64,000 bases of DNA, from assembly GCA_938086785.1 (NCBI GenBank), contig CALKCM010000009.1, positions 22,140 to 86,139 of the forward strand, in the 5' to 3' direction. The DNA is from an uncultured Bacteroidia bacterium (GTDB lineage Bacteria > Bacteroidota > Bacteroidia > NS11-12g > UBA955). The stretch's first letter is position 1; every line of letters starts with the position of its first letter. Made by a program: the position numbers and the translations under genes. Below are positions 17,510-26,882 of this stretch, piece by piece. Below the pieces are notes generated by a model. That model was not told the origin of the DNA and did no database searches. It saw only the letters and a program-made list of their open reading frames with translations.

Positions 17510-17517
17510 TAGATTTG
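17510..17517 (+). promoter_or_regulatory. TAnnTTTG promoter element of the 1020-aa protein gene
   Basis: TAGATTTG ends 5 nt before the GTG start at 17523, supporting a leaderless mRNA. Confidence 0.55.
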
Positions 17518-17522
17518 AAATA

Positions 17523-20500
17523 GTGTTTAAACAGGGTAAAATTGCACTTTTCATCCTTTGTGTTTTCATTTTCCTCAAAATGAATGCGCAAGGAAATCAG
17601 CAATCTTTTGGTCAAAATCGCATCCCCTCTGCTATTCATAAGTATAAAACCTTATCCAAAGGAAATATTGAAATCATTTACAATGGCACTTCTACCTCTC
17701 TTGCCAAAAAAAGTTTACAAATGGCGGCTGAGGAGTTGTCTCGTCTAGAAAACATTCTAAAATATAAAATAGGGAGCAAAAGCAAGTTATTGCTTTTTAG
17801 TAGCTTGTATAATTTACAACATAGCTATGCCAGTCTTGAAGACCCTGAATACAATAACAATTTGCTTTACAAGCTTCCAAAGGAATTCGAAAGCATATAT
17901 TATACGGGAGAAGATGCCTTCTTAAGAAGGCAGGTAAGTAAAGGCCTTTGCCGATTAATGCTAAAAGAAATGCTCTATGGAATTGGTCTTTCGGAGAAAA
18001 TTCAGCGCCTGCGAGGGCAAGAAATCCCTGAGTGGTTCTATCAAGGTCTGCCCGCTTTTATGTCAAACAGTTGGAATAGTGATCTTGAGGCACAACTCCG
18101 AGAAGCATTTAGAAAGGGCACTTTTAGAAATACCAACACCTTAAGTCCCTCTGAAACAGAGCTGCTTGGGCACAGCCTTTGGCGGTATATGGTTATGGAA
18201 TATGGCTCTGAGACCTTAAGTACTCTTTTATTTATTACACGGTATTCTTCCCGATTAGATGATGCCATATATTTTCATACTAAAAAACGAACAAACCAAA
18301 TCTTAAATGATTGGAGAAAATACATGTTGCTTCAGTTTAAAGACGAAGAAAAAATGGATTTACCATTGGGAAAAGCAAATATTTCGCATAAAATTGAGCG
18401 AAATAATCATGCTTCTTTTGCGTTAAACTCTGATGGAGAAAAAGCAGCAATAACAACCTATGATAAAGGCAAATTTGCGATCTGGATTTTTGATATAAAG
18501 AATCAAAGCAGTCGTAAAATTTTAGATGGAGGACTAAAAGTAAACAATCAAATCCCCAACCCAAACTTTCCAGTGGTAAAATGGAAAACGAGAGAAATCC
18601 TCAGCTTACTCTTAGAGAAAAACGATGCCTTTGTTATCCAAAATATAAATTCAGAAGGCAAAGTCATTTCATCCATTAAAATAGCCTCCTTTAATCATGT
18701 GAAGGACTTTACCTATGTTAAAAACAAGCTCTATATCCTTGGCGGAATAAACCCTCGAGTAGAACTGTTCCAAGAAATGAATGGCCAGTGGGAACAATGT
18801 ACAAATGATACGAGTTATAAGCACTCCCTGTTTGCCTTCAATGATACCGTAGCATATTTCTCAAAATCAAAAGGAGTAAACCATTGGGTGACTGGTTTCG
18901 GAAAGAGTCAAAAAACAGCCTTAATAAGTGAACAAGGAGAAATAAAATCGCCCATTGTCTACCCTGATAATAGTTTAGGGTTTTTATGGGATTTAGGGGG
19001 CTTGTTCAATGCCTACCATTTCAACAAAAACGGATCTCATGTTTTACTGACCAACTATAAAACAGGCATTATTGATCAACAAACGGAAAATCATATTCTA
19101 GCAGAAATGATTGTATATAAGGGTTCACATGCAATTTATACCAGCGAAATTGATATCAAACCCCTCCAAGCATCCGTAAAGCCAACCCTTTGTTCTTGGC
19201 TTTACCAAAACAATAGCATTGATTCTATTTTAAACCTAGGAAAAACACCTTATAAGCAACTGATCAAAGTAAATGAGTCGAAAGAAGCCTCGATAAAAGA
19301 AAGCGGACAATTCTATCTACATGGCTTTGACACCAGCTATAAAATGGTCTCAGGAAAAACCTTTTCTAACGTCAATAGTACCTTTCCTCTACAAAAAAAA
19401 GCATTCCTAAATCGCTTTAATTACAAGTATGTAGCCATGCAATTAGATAATAGCGCACTTGGAAATTATCTTTATTCCTTCCCCTTAGTCCCAGGAAAAA
19501 GCATACGCAATGATCTATTTTCTATACATGCACACACCGTACTTTCCGACATCCTAAACAAAACCAAACTGGCAGCAGGAATTCGAGTAAATACCCTCTT
19601 ATCCAATACCGATTACTGGTTTAAATTTAGATTCCGAAAGCATCGTTTTGGCCATGGCTTTGACTTTTATAGAAGATCTCGAAAATATGAAAATCAAGTG
19701 AATGTTATCACCCAAAATATTTCAGCTATTGGAGCATACATTTTAGATTACTCATTTGATCCTAGGTTCAGAAGTGAGTTGTCTGTTGGAGGAAGGAATG
19801 AGTTGGTTATTAACAAATTAAGCGATCCAGATACCAAAGATATCCCCAATCTCTCTCAGCAATACTTGACATTTAAACCAGGATTAATCCTAGATAATAC
19901 CGTGGCTAAATACCCAAATTATAACCAAGGCATTAAATTGCGTTTAGATATCAATAACCTCTGGAGCAAAGAACAAAGAGTCTCCTATTTACAGCTCGAT
20001 TTTAGAAGCTATCAGTGGTTATTTAAAAAAATTCAAATAGCCAACCGAGTTTCCGGGGCCTATAATTTAGGAACTACAAAAACGTTATTCCTCGTGGGTG
20101 GCATGGAGAATATAATTGGGAGAAAAGATATGGTAAGTTCTTTGCCGGGAATTGACCAGAATCAATTTGCTTTTCAAAGCATTACCGGAAATATGCGCGG
20201 TTTTATAACCGGAGCAAGATACGGCAGTAGTTTTGTCGTATCCAATACGGAAATTAGGCTCCCTCTGCATATGTATGTTTATAAATCCTATGCATACAAT
20301 ACCTTTCTGAGAGAACTCCAAATTATAGGTTTCTGGGATTTTGGAACGGCATTCACCGGAGAAAGCCCAATAAGTGCAGGAAATCCATACAATACGGTCT
20401 ATTTGTCAACAACAAATTATGATATCTCTGTAACGAGTAAGAGAAATCCCTATTTAAATGGAATCGGATTTGGATTAAAAAGTAAAATCATGGGGTATGA

Positions 20501-20585
20501 TATTCGCTTTGATTACGCCATAGGTCATCAATTTTCTACCTGGGGCAAACCTATTTCCTACTTTACTTTATCCAATAATTTTTAA
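17523..20585 (+). CDS. large exported protein: degenerate peptidase-MA-like domain, TolB-like propeller and Omp85-like barrel
   Basis: A 1020-residue protein starting with GTG at 17523; the signal peptide ends ...FLKMNAQG. Residues about 30-270 resemble gluzincin (peptidase MA-like) domains, with the family's late motif IPEWFYQGLPAFMS. The HExxH zinc motif is absent: the equivalent stretch reads SKGLCRLMLKEML. Residues about 290-600 contain repeats such as DGEKAAITTYDKGKFAIWIFD, typical of TolB-like beta-propellers. From about 640 the sequence becomes barrel-like. Its C-terminal part, GNMRGFITGARYG, TEIRLPLHMYV, IIGFWDFGTAF and GIGFGLKSKIMGYDIRFDYA, resembles the Omp85/BamA end region. An outer-membrane location is inferred. 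The function is unknown. Confidence 0.72.
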   Translation: MFKQGKIALFILCVFIFLKMNAQGNQQSFGQNRIPSAIHKYKTLSKGNIEIIYNGTSTSLAKKSLQMAAEELSRLENILKYKIGSKSKLLLFSSLYNLQHSYASLEDPEYNNNLLYKLPKEFESIYYTGEDAFLRRQVSKGLCRLMLKEMLYGIGLSEKIQRLRGQEIPEWFYQGLPAFMSNSWNSDLEAQLREAFRKGTFRNTNTLSPSETELLGHSLWRYMVMEYGSETLSTLLFITRYSSRLDDAIYFHTKKRTNQILNDWRKYMLLQFKDEEKMDLPLGKANISHKIERNNHASFALNSDGEKAAITTYDKGKFAIWIFDIKNQSSRKILDGGLKVNNQIPNPNFPVVKWKTREILSLLLEKNDAFVIQNINSEGKVISSIKIASFNHVKDFTYVKNKLYILGGINPRVELFQEMNGQWEQCTNDTSYKHSLFAFNDTVAYFSKSKGVNHWVTGFGKSQKTALISEQGEIKSPIVYPDNSLGFLWDLGGLFNAYHFNKNGSHVLLTNYKTGIIDQQTENHILAEMIVYKGSHAIYTSEIDIKPLQASVKPTLCSWLYQNNSIDSILNLGKTPYKQLIKVNESKEASIKESGQFYLHGFDTSYKMVSGKTFSNVNSTFPLQKKAFLNRFNYKYVAMQLDNSALGNYLYSFPLVPGKSIRNDLFSIHAHTVLSDILNKTKLAAGIRVNTLLSNTDYWFKFRFRKHRFGHGFDFYRRSRKYENQVNVITQNISAIGAYILDYSFDPRFRSELSVGGRNELVINKLSDPDTKDIPNLSQQYLTFKPGLILDNTVAKYPNYNQGIKLRLDINNLWSKEQRVSYLQLDFRSYQWLFKKIQIANRVSGAYNLGTTKTLFLVGGMENIIGRKDMVSSLPGIDQNQFAFQSITGNMRGFITGARYGSSFVVSNTEIRLPLHMYVYKSYAYNTFLRELQIIGFWDFGTAFTGESPISAGNPYNTVYLSTTNYDISVTSKRNPYLNGIGFGLKSKIMGYDIRFDYAIGHQFSTWGKPISYFTLSNNF

Positions 20586-20665
20586 TTCCCATCCCTTTTT
20601 TTAGAAGAGAATAAAAAAAACACGGATTTTATAGTATTTCTTACACAAAAAAAGACTTAATTCAG

Positions 20666-20673
20666 TATTTTTG
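20666..20673 (+). promoter_or_regulatory. TAnnTTTG promoter element of the mre-rod cluster
   Basis: TATTTTTG lies 11 nt before the mreB ATG at 20685. It is the only exact match before the cluster, and intergenic distances downstream are short, so it may serve all six genes. Confidence 0.6.
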
Positions 20674-20684
20674 CAGAAATCATC

Positions 20685-21710
20685 ATGGGATTATTCAATT
20701 TCTTAACTAAAGAGCTGGCCATAGATTTAGGTACGGCAAATACCCTCATCATTCATAACGATAAGGTGGTGGTTGATGAACCTTCGATTATTGCCATTGA
20801 GCGCAGCACCGGGCATGTTATGGCAATAGGTTCAGAAGCTCAGCAAATGCATGGAAAAGAAAACGAAGGCATTCGCACCATTCGACCCTTAAAAGATGGA
20901 GTAATTGCAGATTTTCAAGCTGCCGAACATATGATTCGTGGAATGGTTAAAATGATGAATGAAAAGCAAAAATGGTTTCAACCTCAGCTTAGAATGGTCA
21001 TTTGCATTCCAAGCGGTATTACCGAAGTAGAAAAAAGAGCCGTTAAGGATAGTGCTGAGAGGTCTGGCGCGAAAGAGGTCTATCTTATTCATGAACCCAT
21101 GGCTGCTGCAGTGGGTATTGGAATTGATGTAACAAAGCCTCACGGAAATATGATTATTGACATAGGTGGGGGAACCGCTGAGATTGCAATTATAGCCCTT
21201 GGTGGGATTGTTTGCGACGAGAGTATTCGTGTTGCAGGAGATGAATTCACCATGGATATCATTGAATACATGAGACGTGAACACAACCTATTGGTGGGTG
21301 AACGTACTGCTGAAAAAATAAAAATAAATGTTGGAAGTGCAGCTCAAGAGTTGGATAATCCACCCGAAGATTATGCTGTTTTTGGAAGGGATTTAATGAC
21401 AGGTGTACCCAAACAAATTATGGTAGGCTATGAAGAAATAGCTAGAGCTTTAGATAAGAGTGTTTCTAAACTAGAAGAGGCCATTATGAGAGCCTTGGAA
21501 CAATCTCCCCCTGAATTAAGTGCAGATATTTACGAAAATGGCATTTGGTTAACTGGAGGAGGAGCTTTACTGAGGGGTTTAGACAAACGTGTTTCTCAAA
21601 AAACAAAACTCAGAGTTCAGATTGCTGAAGATCCACTAAGAGCAGTTGTTAGAGGAACCGGCACTGCGTTGAAAAATATTGGTAAATTTAAATTTTTAAT
21701 GTCCGCTTAA
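20685..21710 (+). CDS. mreB: rod shape-determining protein MreB
   Basis: A 341-residue bacterial actin that polymerises under the inner membrane and guides elongation-phase peptidoglycan synthesis. The opening MGLFNFLTKELAIDLGTANT carries the membrane-binding start and phosphate-1 loop. GNMIIDIGGGTAEIAII is the phosphate-2 loop and GIWLTGGGALLRGLD the adenosine site. VVRGTGTALKNI is the conserved C-terminus. Length is normal and the gene heads the mreBCD-mrdA-rodA cluster. Confidence 0.98.
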   Translation: MGLFNFLTKELAIDLGTANTLIIHNDKVVVDEPSIIAIERSTGHVMAIGSEAQQMHGKENEGIRTIRPLKDGVIADFQAAEHMIRGMVKMMNEKQKWFQPQLRMVICIPSGITEVEKRAVKDSAERSGAKEVYLIHEPMAAAVGIGIDVTKPHGNMIIDIGGGTAEIAIIALGGIVCDESIRVAGDEFTMDIIEYMRREHNLLVGERTAEKIKINVGSAAQELDNPPEDYAVFGRDLMTGVPKQIMVGYEEIARALDKSVSKLEEAIMRALEQSPPELSADIYENGIWLTGGGALLRGLDKRVSQKTKLRVQIAEDPLRAVVRGTGTALKNIGKFKFLMSA

Positions 21711-21717
21711 ATTATTC

Positions 21718-22545
21718 ATGCTATATCTGTTCCGTCTTTTACGGAATAATCTCTTTGGAGTGCTTTCCACCTTACTGTTTCTTTTTGGATACTGGCAGGT
21801 CATGCGATTTAACGCTTATCAATCCTCTTTTTATTTTAACACCTCCAGCACACTCACCTCAAATATTACAGACACTCGTGAGAGTATCAATAGTTTTTTT
21901 GGTCTTCCAGGAGAAAATAGAAAATTACTTAACCAAAACAAGGTTCTAATAGAAGCTTTGAGCAATCAAACCCCTTTTTCAGATAGCATTGCCAATGATT
22001 ATAAAAAACAATATGATATAACCATTGCAAAAATCATTAATGGTTCCACCAAAAACACAAATAATATTTTCACCATTAATCGAGGTAAAAAACACGGGAT
22101 TCAAAAAGGGGAAGGAGTCATTGGGCCCGAAGGAGTCATCGGTATTGTAATAGATGTCAACTCGAATTTTGCCGTCGTAATGCCTTTAATCAACTCCAAG
22201 TTTACGATTACTCCAGAAATTGAAGAATTAAAATTTGCCAATGGGGTAATTTCATGGGATGGCCGAAATACAAATTTTTTAAAGTTGTCGGGAATTAGTA
22301 AATTCAGACCTATAAAAAAGGGAATGAAACTGATAACGAGTCACTATAGCAAACGATTTCCATCAGGGATAAAAATAGGAACTATTCATTCGCTAGAAAA
22401 AGAGGAAAACTCTTCATTCTTGAATATCACAGTCAAAACAGCCACTGATTTTCATTCGTTAAATTATGTGTATGTCATTAAAAACAATTACGTATCAGGA
22501 ATTGACAGTTTAAACCAACAAATAATGAAATCCGATGCTCATTGA
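21718..22545 (+). CDS. mreC: rod shape-determining protein MreC
   Basis: A 275-residue bitopic protein that links the MreB filament to penicillin-binding protein 2 in the periplasm. It has one N-terminal transmembrane helix (residues 9-27) and a coiled-coil-like segment at about 55-100. A beta domain follows with the typical FTINRGKKHGIQKGEGVIG and GVIGIVIDVNSNFAVVMPL. It begins 7 nt after mreB and overlaps mreD by 11 nt. Confidence 0.95.
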   Translation: MLYLFRLLRNNLFGVLSTLLFLFGYWQVMRFNAYQSSFYFNTSSTLTSNITDTRESINSFFGLPGENRKLLNQNKVLIEALSNQTPFSDSIANDYKKQYDITIAKIINGSTKNTNNIFTINRGKKHGIQKGEGVIGPEGVIGIVIDVNSNFAVVMPLINSKFTITPEIEELKFANGVISWDGRNTNFLKLSGISKFRPIKKGMKLITSHYSKRFPSGIKIGTIHSLEKEENSSFLNITVKTATDFHSLNYVYVIKNNYVSGIDSLNQQIMKSDAH

Positions 22546-23050
22546 TTATCTCAAAATAATTCTGGGTATTATCCTGGCCGTTTTAGTTCAGTATTTTATA
22601 GTTGATCAAATTAATTTTGGGCCCTATGTAAAGCCCTATATGTATATACTCAGCTTTTTATTCTTGAATTTTGAACGCAATAAATATGCACAATTGGGTC
22701 TGGCATTTTTTGCAGGTTTCTTTATGGATTTATTGCATCAAAGCTATGGCATGCACACTGCTGCCTGCGTTGCCTTGATTTACTTTAAGATTAAAGCAGA
22801 GGGCGTTATTTTAAATACAGAAGCCATCTCCCTGCAAGGCAATCACCACTTAACCCCAAAATATAGAGGGTTTAGATTTTATGCCATTTACTTCTCTATT
22901 CTCATTGCTCTGCATCATGTAATCTTTTTTAGTTTAGACTACTACAAATGGACTTCATTTCTAACCATTATTATTAGTACAGTTCTAAGTTCTATTGTAT
23001 CTTTTGCTTTTATCCACTTAATTAAAACCTATTTGATGCGAAGGGAATGA
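22535..23050 (+). CDS. mreD: rod shape-determining protein MreD
   Basis: A 171-residue inner-membrane protein of the elongasome with about five hydrophobic helices. FAGFFMDLLHQSYGMHTAAC matches the MreD core, including the conserved D and small residues. It overlaps mreC by 11 nt and mrdA by 4 nt, and this position between MreC and PBP2 makes the assignment secure despite low sequence conservation in the family. Confidence 0.93.
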   Translation: MLIDYLKIILGIILAVLVQYFIVDQINFGPYVKPYMYILSFLFLNFERNKYAQLGLAFFAGFFMDLLHQSYGMHTAACVALIYFKIKAEGVILNTEAISLQGNHHLTPKYRGFRFYAIYFSILIALHHVIFFSLDYYKWTSFLTIIISTVLSSIVSFAFIHLIKTYLMRRE

Positions 23051-24891
23051 CAGTAAATCAAAACAGAAAATATGTATTTATAGGTATTTTCCTCTTCATA
23101 GGATTAGTTTACTGGATTAAGGCCTTTAGCTTGCAAATAATTAATAAAGACTATAGAGGAATTGCCGAAAACAATGCCCTAAATAAAATAACTTTATATC
23201 CTGCTCGAAGCAATGTTTACGATAGGAACAACGAGTTATTGGCGTACAATGTTCACATTTATAACCTGGTTGTTTTTCCGCGTAATATTGAAAACCTCGA
23301 TACCACCGAATTGTGCGAGATTCTTGATATTGACCGACCAAAGTTCGCCAAATTAATGTATTCAGCCATTGATCATTCCAAGGTCCGGAAACACAACAAT
23401 GAATACAATAAATCCGCTGTTTTTTATGAGCGTCTAAATAAAAAACAGCTCATTCAAATGCAGGAGAATCTCTTTAAGTTCAAAGGGTTTTTCATTGAGC
23501 CATCTTCGGAGCGATACTATGCTTTGGAAGGGGCAGCACACTTAATGGGATACTTAACAGAAGCAAATGAGAACAAACTAGCCGAAGATATCTATTACAG
23601 ACCTGGCGATCTTGTGGGAGCTAGCGGCTTAGAGTATCAGTACGAAGAAGAAATAAGAGGCACCAAGGGCTTTAAAACTGTTTGGCAAGACAGGCTGTAT
23701 CGAGAAAGAGGATTAGTAAAATCAAGAAATGCCTTAGTAAAACCCATTCCTGGTCCTGAATTTAGAACAACTCTGGATTACAAATTACAAGAGTATGGAG
23801 AACTTTTATTGAATAATAAGCGTGGGTCTGTGGTTGCTATTGAACCCAGCACGGGAGAGGTATTGGCAATGGTCAATAAACCAGATTACAACCCTAACAT
23901 ACTTAATGGAACGAAGCGAAGTAAAAACTATCGGAAATTACTGATTGATGGAAGAAGGCCTTTGTTCAATCGAGCTATTAAAGGACAATATCCTCCAGGA
24001 AGTACTTTCAAAACTGTAATGGCCGCCATTGGCTTGCAAGAAGGCATCATCTCAGACTCCACCCAGTTTGGCTGCGCAGGAGGATACAGAATGGGGAGTT
24101 TACGCGTAGGTTGTCATCCACATGGAAGCCCTTTAGACTTAAAAAACTCCATTCGAATCAGTTGCAATGCCTATTACTGTAAATTGTATAGGAGTCTGAT
24201 TGATCATCCAAAATTTGGTTCGGTTAGAAATGGATTCGCCAAACTTGCGGAGCACTGGAAAAGCTTTGGCCTGGGTGAACCACTTGGAATAGATTTACCC
24301 GGCGAAAAAGGTGGGAATATTCCCAGTTTAAACAATTTAGACCGCCGGCATGGAAAATCATGGAGAAGTTCAACCATTATTTCAATGTCCATCGGTCAAG
24401 GAGAAATACTACTTACGCCATTGCAAATTGCCAATGTAGCCTGCATTATGGCCAACCGAGGGTTTTACTACACTCCTCATCTCATTAAAGGCATAGGTGC
24501 AACCAATTCAACGCCTAAAAAATTTACTACCCGAAAAAACACTAGCGTAGAGAAGAAGTATTTTGATTTAGTAGTAGACGGAATGGCCATGGTAACAAAA
24601 CCTGGAGGAACTGCAGGAAGAACTGGAGTTGAAGGCATCGTCATATGCGGAAAAACAGGAACTGCTCAAAACTCACACGGAAAAGATCATTCTTTATTTA
24701 TTGCTTTTGCTCCAAAAGAAAATCCAAAAATTGCAGTAGCTGCCATTGTAGAAAATGGAGGATACGGAGCATCATGGGCCGCCCCTATTTGTAATTTAAT
24801 GATTGAAAAATATCTGAATCGCACAAATCCAATTTACAGCACTAAAATTCCTCTTTTAGAGAAAAGGATGAAGGAGACCATTATTGAATAA
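23047..24891 (+). CDS. mrdA: penicillin-binding protein 2 (elongation-specific transpeptidase)
   Basis: A 614-residue class B PBP that cross-links peptidoglycan during cell elongation. It has one N-terminal membrane helix (residues 9-26) and a dimerisation/pedestal domain to about residue 235. The transpeptidase domain carries the three active-site motifs: STFK at 319-322 with the nucleophilic Ser, SCN at 372-374, and KTGT at 536-539. ATGA overlap with mreD and the adjoining rodA complete the classical elongasome cluster. Length is normal. Confidence 0.97.
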   Translation: MTVNQNRKYVFIGIFLFIGLVYWIKAFSLQIINKDYRGIAENNALNKITLYPARSNVYDRNNELLAYNVHIYNLVVFPRNIENLDTTELCEILDIDRPKFAKLMYSAIDHSKVRKHNNEYNKSAVFYERLNKKQLIQMQENLFKFKGFFIEPSSERYYALEGAAHLMGYLTEANENKLAEDIYYRPGDLVGASGLEYQYEEEIRGTKGFKTVWQDRLYRERGLVKSRNALVKPIPGPEFRTTLDYKLQEYGELLLNNKRGSVVAIEPSTGEVLAMVNKPDYNPNILNGTKRSKNYRKLLIDGRRPLFNRAIKGQYPPGSTFKTVMAAIGLQEGIISDSTQFGCAGGYRMGSLRVGCHPHGSPLDLKNSIRISCNAYYCKLYRSLIDHPKFGSVRNGFAKLAEHWKSFGLGEPLGIDLPGEKGGNIPSLNNLDRRHGKSWRSSTIISMSIGQGEILLTPLQIANVACIMANRGFYYTPHLIKGIGATNSTPKKFTTRKNTSVEKKYFDLVVDGMAMVTKPGGTAGRTGVEGIVICGKTGTAQNSHGKDHSLFIAFAPKENPKIAVAAIVENGGYGASWAAPICNLMIEKYLNRTNPIYSTKIPLLEKRMKETIIE

Positions 24892-24894
24892 GTC

Positions 24895-26166
24895 ATGAGT
24901 TCCTCATTCAACATAAGCCGTAACCGCTTTGATCCTGCCATTGTTTGGATGTATGTATTACTCGTTCTTGTTGGTCTGGTAAATATTTACAGCGCATCGG
25001 TTGATGTAAACAATTTATATCAATTTACCAATAACGCCATTGCATTGCGCCAAGTGATGTGGATTAGTGGAGCCATTGTGGTTATATTAACCATAGCCTT
25101 TAGCAATAAAAATCTAATTCCCTATTTTGCCTATGGGTTTTATGGCGCAACTATGTTTTTGAACATTGCTGTCCTATTTGTGGGCCGCGAAGTAGCTGGA
25201 GCCAAGTCCTGGTTTGGCTTTGGAGGAGTGGGGATACAACCCTCCGAATTTGCAAAAGTGGGGGTAGCCTTAGCTTTAGCAAAATTTCTAGGCTCTTATG
25301 ATGTAGAGTTTAAAGGCTGGAGAAACATACTGAAAAGCCTAGCTATTTTTCTCACCCCAGTCCTTATTATTCTGGCACAGAACGATACTGGATCTGCTTT
25401 AGTATTCCTTAGCTTTTTCTTAGTGCTATACCGCGTAGGAATGCCCAGCTACTATCTAATAGCAGCTGTTTGGTTTGTTATTATTGCAATTACCTGCATT
25501 ATCCTTTCGGCCAAAACAATACCCATTCTTTACCTCATTTACGTATTTATTTTACTTGCAAGCCTTGCCATCTATTTTCTAAGAAAATCACGTATGGCCA
25601 TCTATTTAACGATAGGTCTGCTTGCTGTAAGTGGCGGATTTACATACGCCATTGGCCAGTTCTATAATGGAATATTAAAACAATATCAACGAGACCGAAT
25701 TGAAGTTGTTTTAGGTTTAAAAGAAGACAAAAGAAAAACAGGCTATAACCTCAGGCAATCAAAAATTGCCATTGGAGCAGGTGGAATAGTAGGAAGAGGA
25801 TACTTAAAAGGAACCCAAACTAAAATGGGCTTTGTTCCAGAACAACACACTGATTTCATCTTCTGTACTATTGGAGAAGAATGGGGTTTTATAGGTGTTA
25901 CAGCGCTATTTATCTTATATATGGCTCTACTTATACGAATAGTAAATGTGGCTGAAAAGCAACAAGATCCCTTCAATAGAATCTATGGATATGGCGTGGC
26001 ATGCATACTCTTTACGCACTTTACCGTTAATATTGGAATGACCATAGGGTTTATACCTGTTATTGGAATACCCCTGCCCTTCATCAGCTTTGGAGGAAGT
26101 TCTCTTTGGGCCTTTACATTACTCTTGTTTGTGTTTCTTAAAATTGATGACCGATTCTCAAAATAA
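24895..26166 (+). CDS. rodA: rod shape-determining protein RodA (SEDS peptidoglycan glycosyltransferase)
   Basis: A 423-residue polytopic SEDS protein that polymerises glycan strands together with PBP2. Conserved family stretches are visible: AGAKSWFGFGGVGIQPSEFA, LILAQNDTGSALVFLS, GFVPEQHTDFIFCTIGEEWG and the C-terminal LPFISFGGSSLWAF. It starts 4 nt after mrdA and its end overlaps the mnmD start by 20 nt. Confidence 0.97.
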   Translation: MSSSFNISRNRFDPAIVWMYVLLVLVGLVNIYSASVDVNNLYQFTNNAIALRQVMWISGAIVVILTIAFSNKNLIPYFAYGFYGATMFLNIAVLFVGREVAGAKSWFGFGGVGIQPSEFAKVGVALALAKFLGSYDVEFKGWRNILKSLAIFLTPVLIILAQNDTGSALVFLSFFLVLYRVGMPSYYLIAAVWFVIIAITCIILSAKTIPILYLIYVFILLASLAIYFLRKSRMAIYLTIGLLAVSGGFTYAIGQFYNGILKQYQRDRIEVVLGLKEDKRKTGYNLRQSKIAIGAGGIVGRGYLKGTQTKMGFVPEQHTDFIFCTIGEEWGFIGVTALFILYMALLIRIVNVAEKQQDPFNRIYGYGVACILFTHFTVNIGMTIGFIPVIGIPLPFISFGGSSLWAFTLLLFVFLKIDDRFSK

Positions 26167-26827
26167 TCTAAAACTACAGCAAACACCTGATGGCAGCTAT
26201 ACCCTTCTGCGAACAGATATGGGCGAAACCTACCACTCTAGGCATGGCGCACTTACCGAGAGTGAGCATGTGTTTATTAAAAACGGCCTTGACCTGGTGA
26301 ATATTCAAGGAACCATTCATGTTTTAGAAGTGGGTCTAGGCACCCTACTTAATGCCTATTTAGCTGCTCAATTTGCACAAGAAAATCAAAAACAATTGCT
26401 GTATTATGGTATTGAAAAGTATCCTGTACCTCTACCCTTATTAAAACGACCCGAGATGGAATGGGATCGTAAGCAAGAACAATATAAAAAATTGGTTGAA
26501 TCTGACTGGGAAAAAGAAATAACATTAAACCCTTTCTGTACGATAAAAAAAATAGAGGCCGATGCCTTAAGCTACCAAGCCAAGCATTCTATTGACATTA
26601 TATTTTTTGATGCTTTCGCTCCGAATTACCAAGGAGAAATGTGGGATAAAGCCTATTTTGAGAAATTATATAATCAACTAAATCCAGGAGGTATATTCAC
26701 CACATACTGCGCTAAAGGCTCAGTTCGCAGAGACCTAGCATCCGTTGGGTTTAGCATGGAGCGCAAACCTGGCCCTCCTGGAAAAAGAGAAATGCTGGTA
26801 GGAACGAAACCTTTATCTTTCGAGTAA
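26147..26827 (+). CDS. mnmD: tRNA mnm5s2U34 methyltransferase MnmD (MnmC N-terminal domain homologue)
   Basis: A 226-residue SAM-dependent methyltransferase that completes the 5-methylaminomethyl group on wobble uridine. Diagnostic stretches are DGSYTLLRTDMGETYHSRHG near the start, the SAM loop HVLEVGLGTLLNAYLAA, DIIFFDAFAPNYQGEMWDKA and FTTYCAKGSVRRDLASVGF. The enzyme stands alone, without the FAD-dependent oxidase half found in enterobacterial MnmC; this is common outside Gammaproteobacteria. The ATG at 26147 is chosen because upstream residues in the longer frame are the antisense-like shadow of RodA codons and lack family similarity. Confidence 0.9.
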   Translation: MTDSQNNLKLQQTPDGSYTLLRTDMGETYHSRHGALTESEHVFIKNGLDLVNIQGTIHVLEVGLGTLLNAYLAAQFAQENQKQLLYYGIEKYPVPLPLLKRPEMEWDRKQEQYKKLVESDWEKEITLNPFCTIKKIEADALSYQAKHSIDIIFFDAFAPNYQGEMWDKAYFEKLYNQLNPGGIFTTYCAKGSVRRDLASVGFSMERKPGPPGKREMLVGTKPLSFE

Positions 26828-26867
26828 TATTAATACAAAGGGTTCAAGCCTGCATGCAATTTCTGAG

Positions 26868-26875
26868 TACCTTTG
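26868..26875 (+). promoter_or_regulatory. TAnnTTTG promoter element of rlmF
   Basis: TACCTTTG ends 7 nt before the rlmF ATG at 26883, so the leader should be zero to two bases. Confidence 0.6.
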
Positions 26876-26882
26876 CCATTCC

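Noticed and set aside
11025..20321. Numerous 60-130-residue ORFs antisense to long genes
   Set aside because: They lie fully inside well-supported genes and lack promoters, start context or family features.
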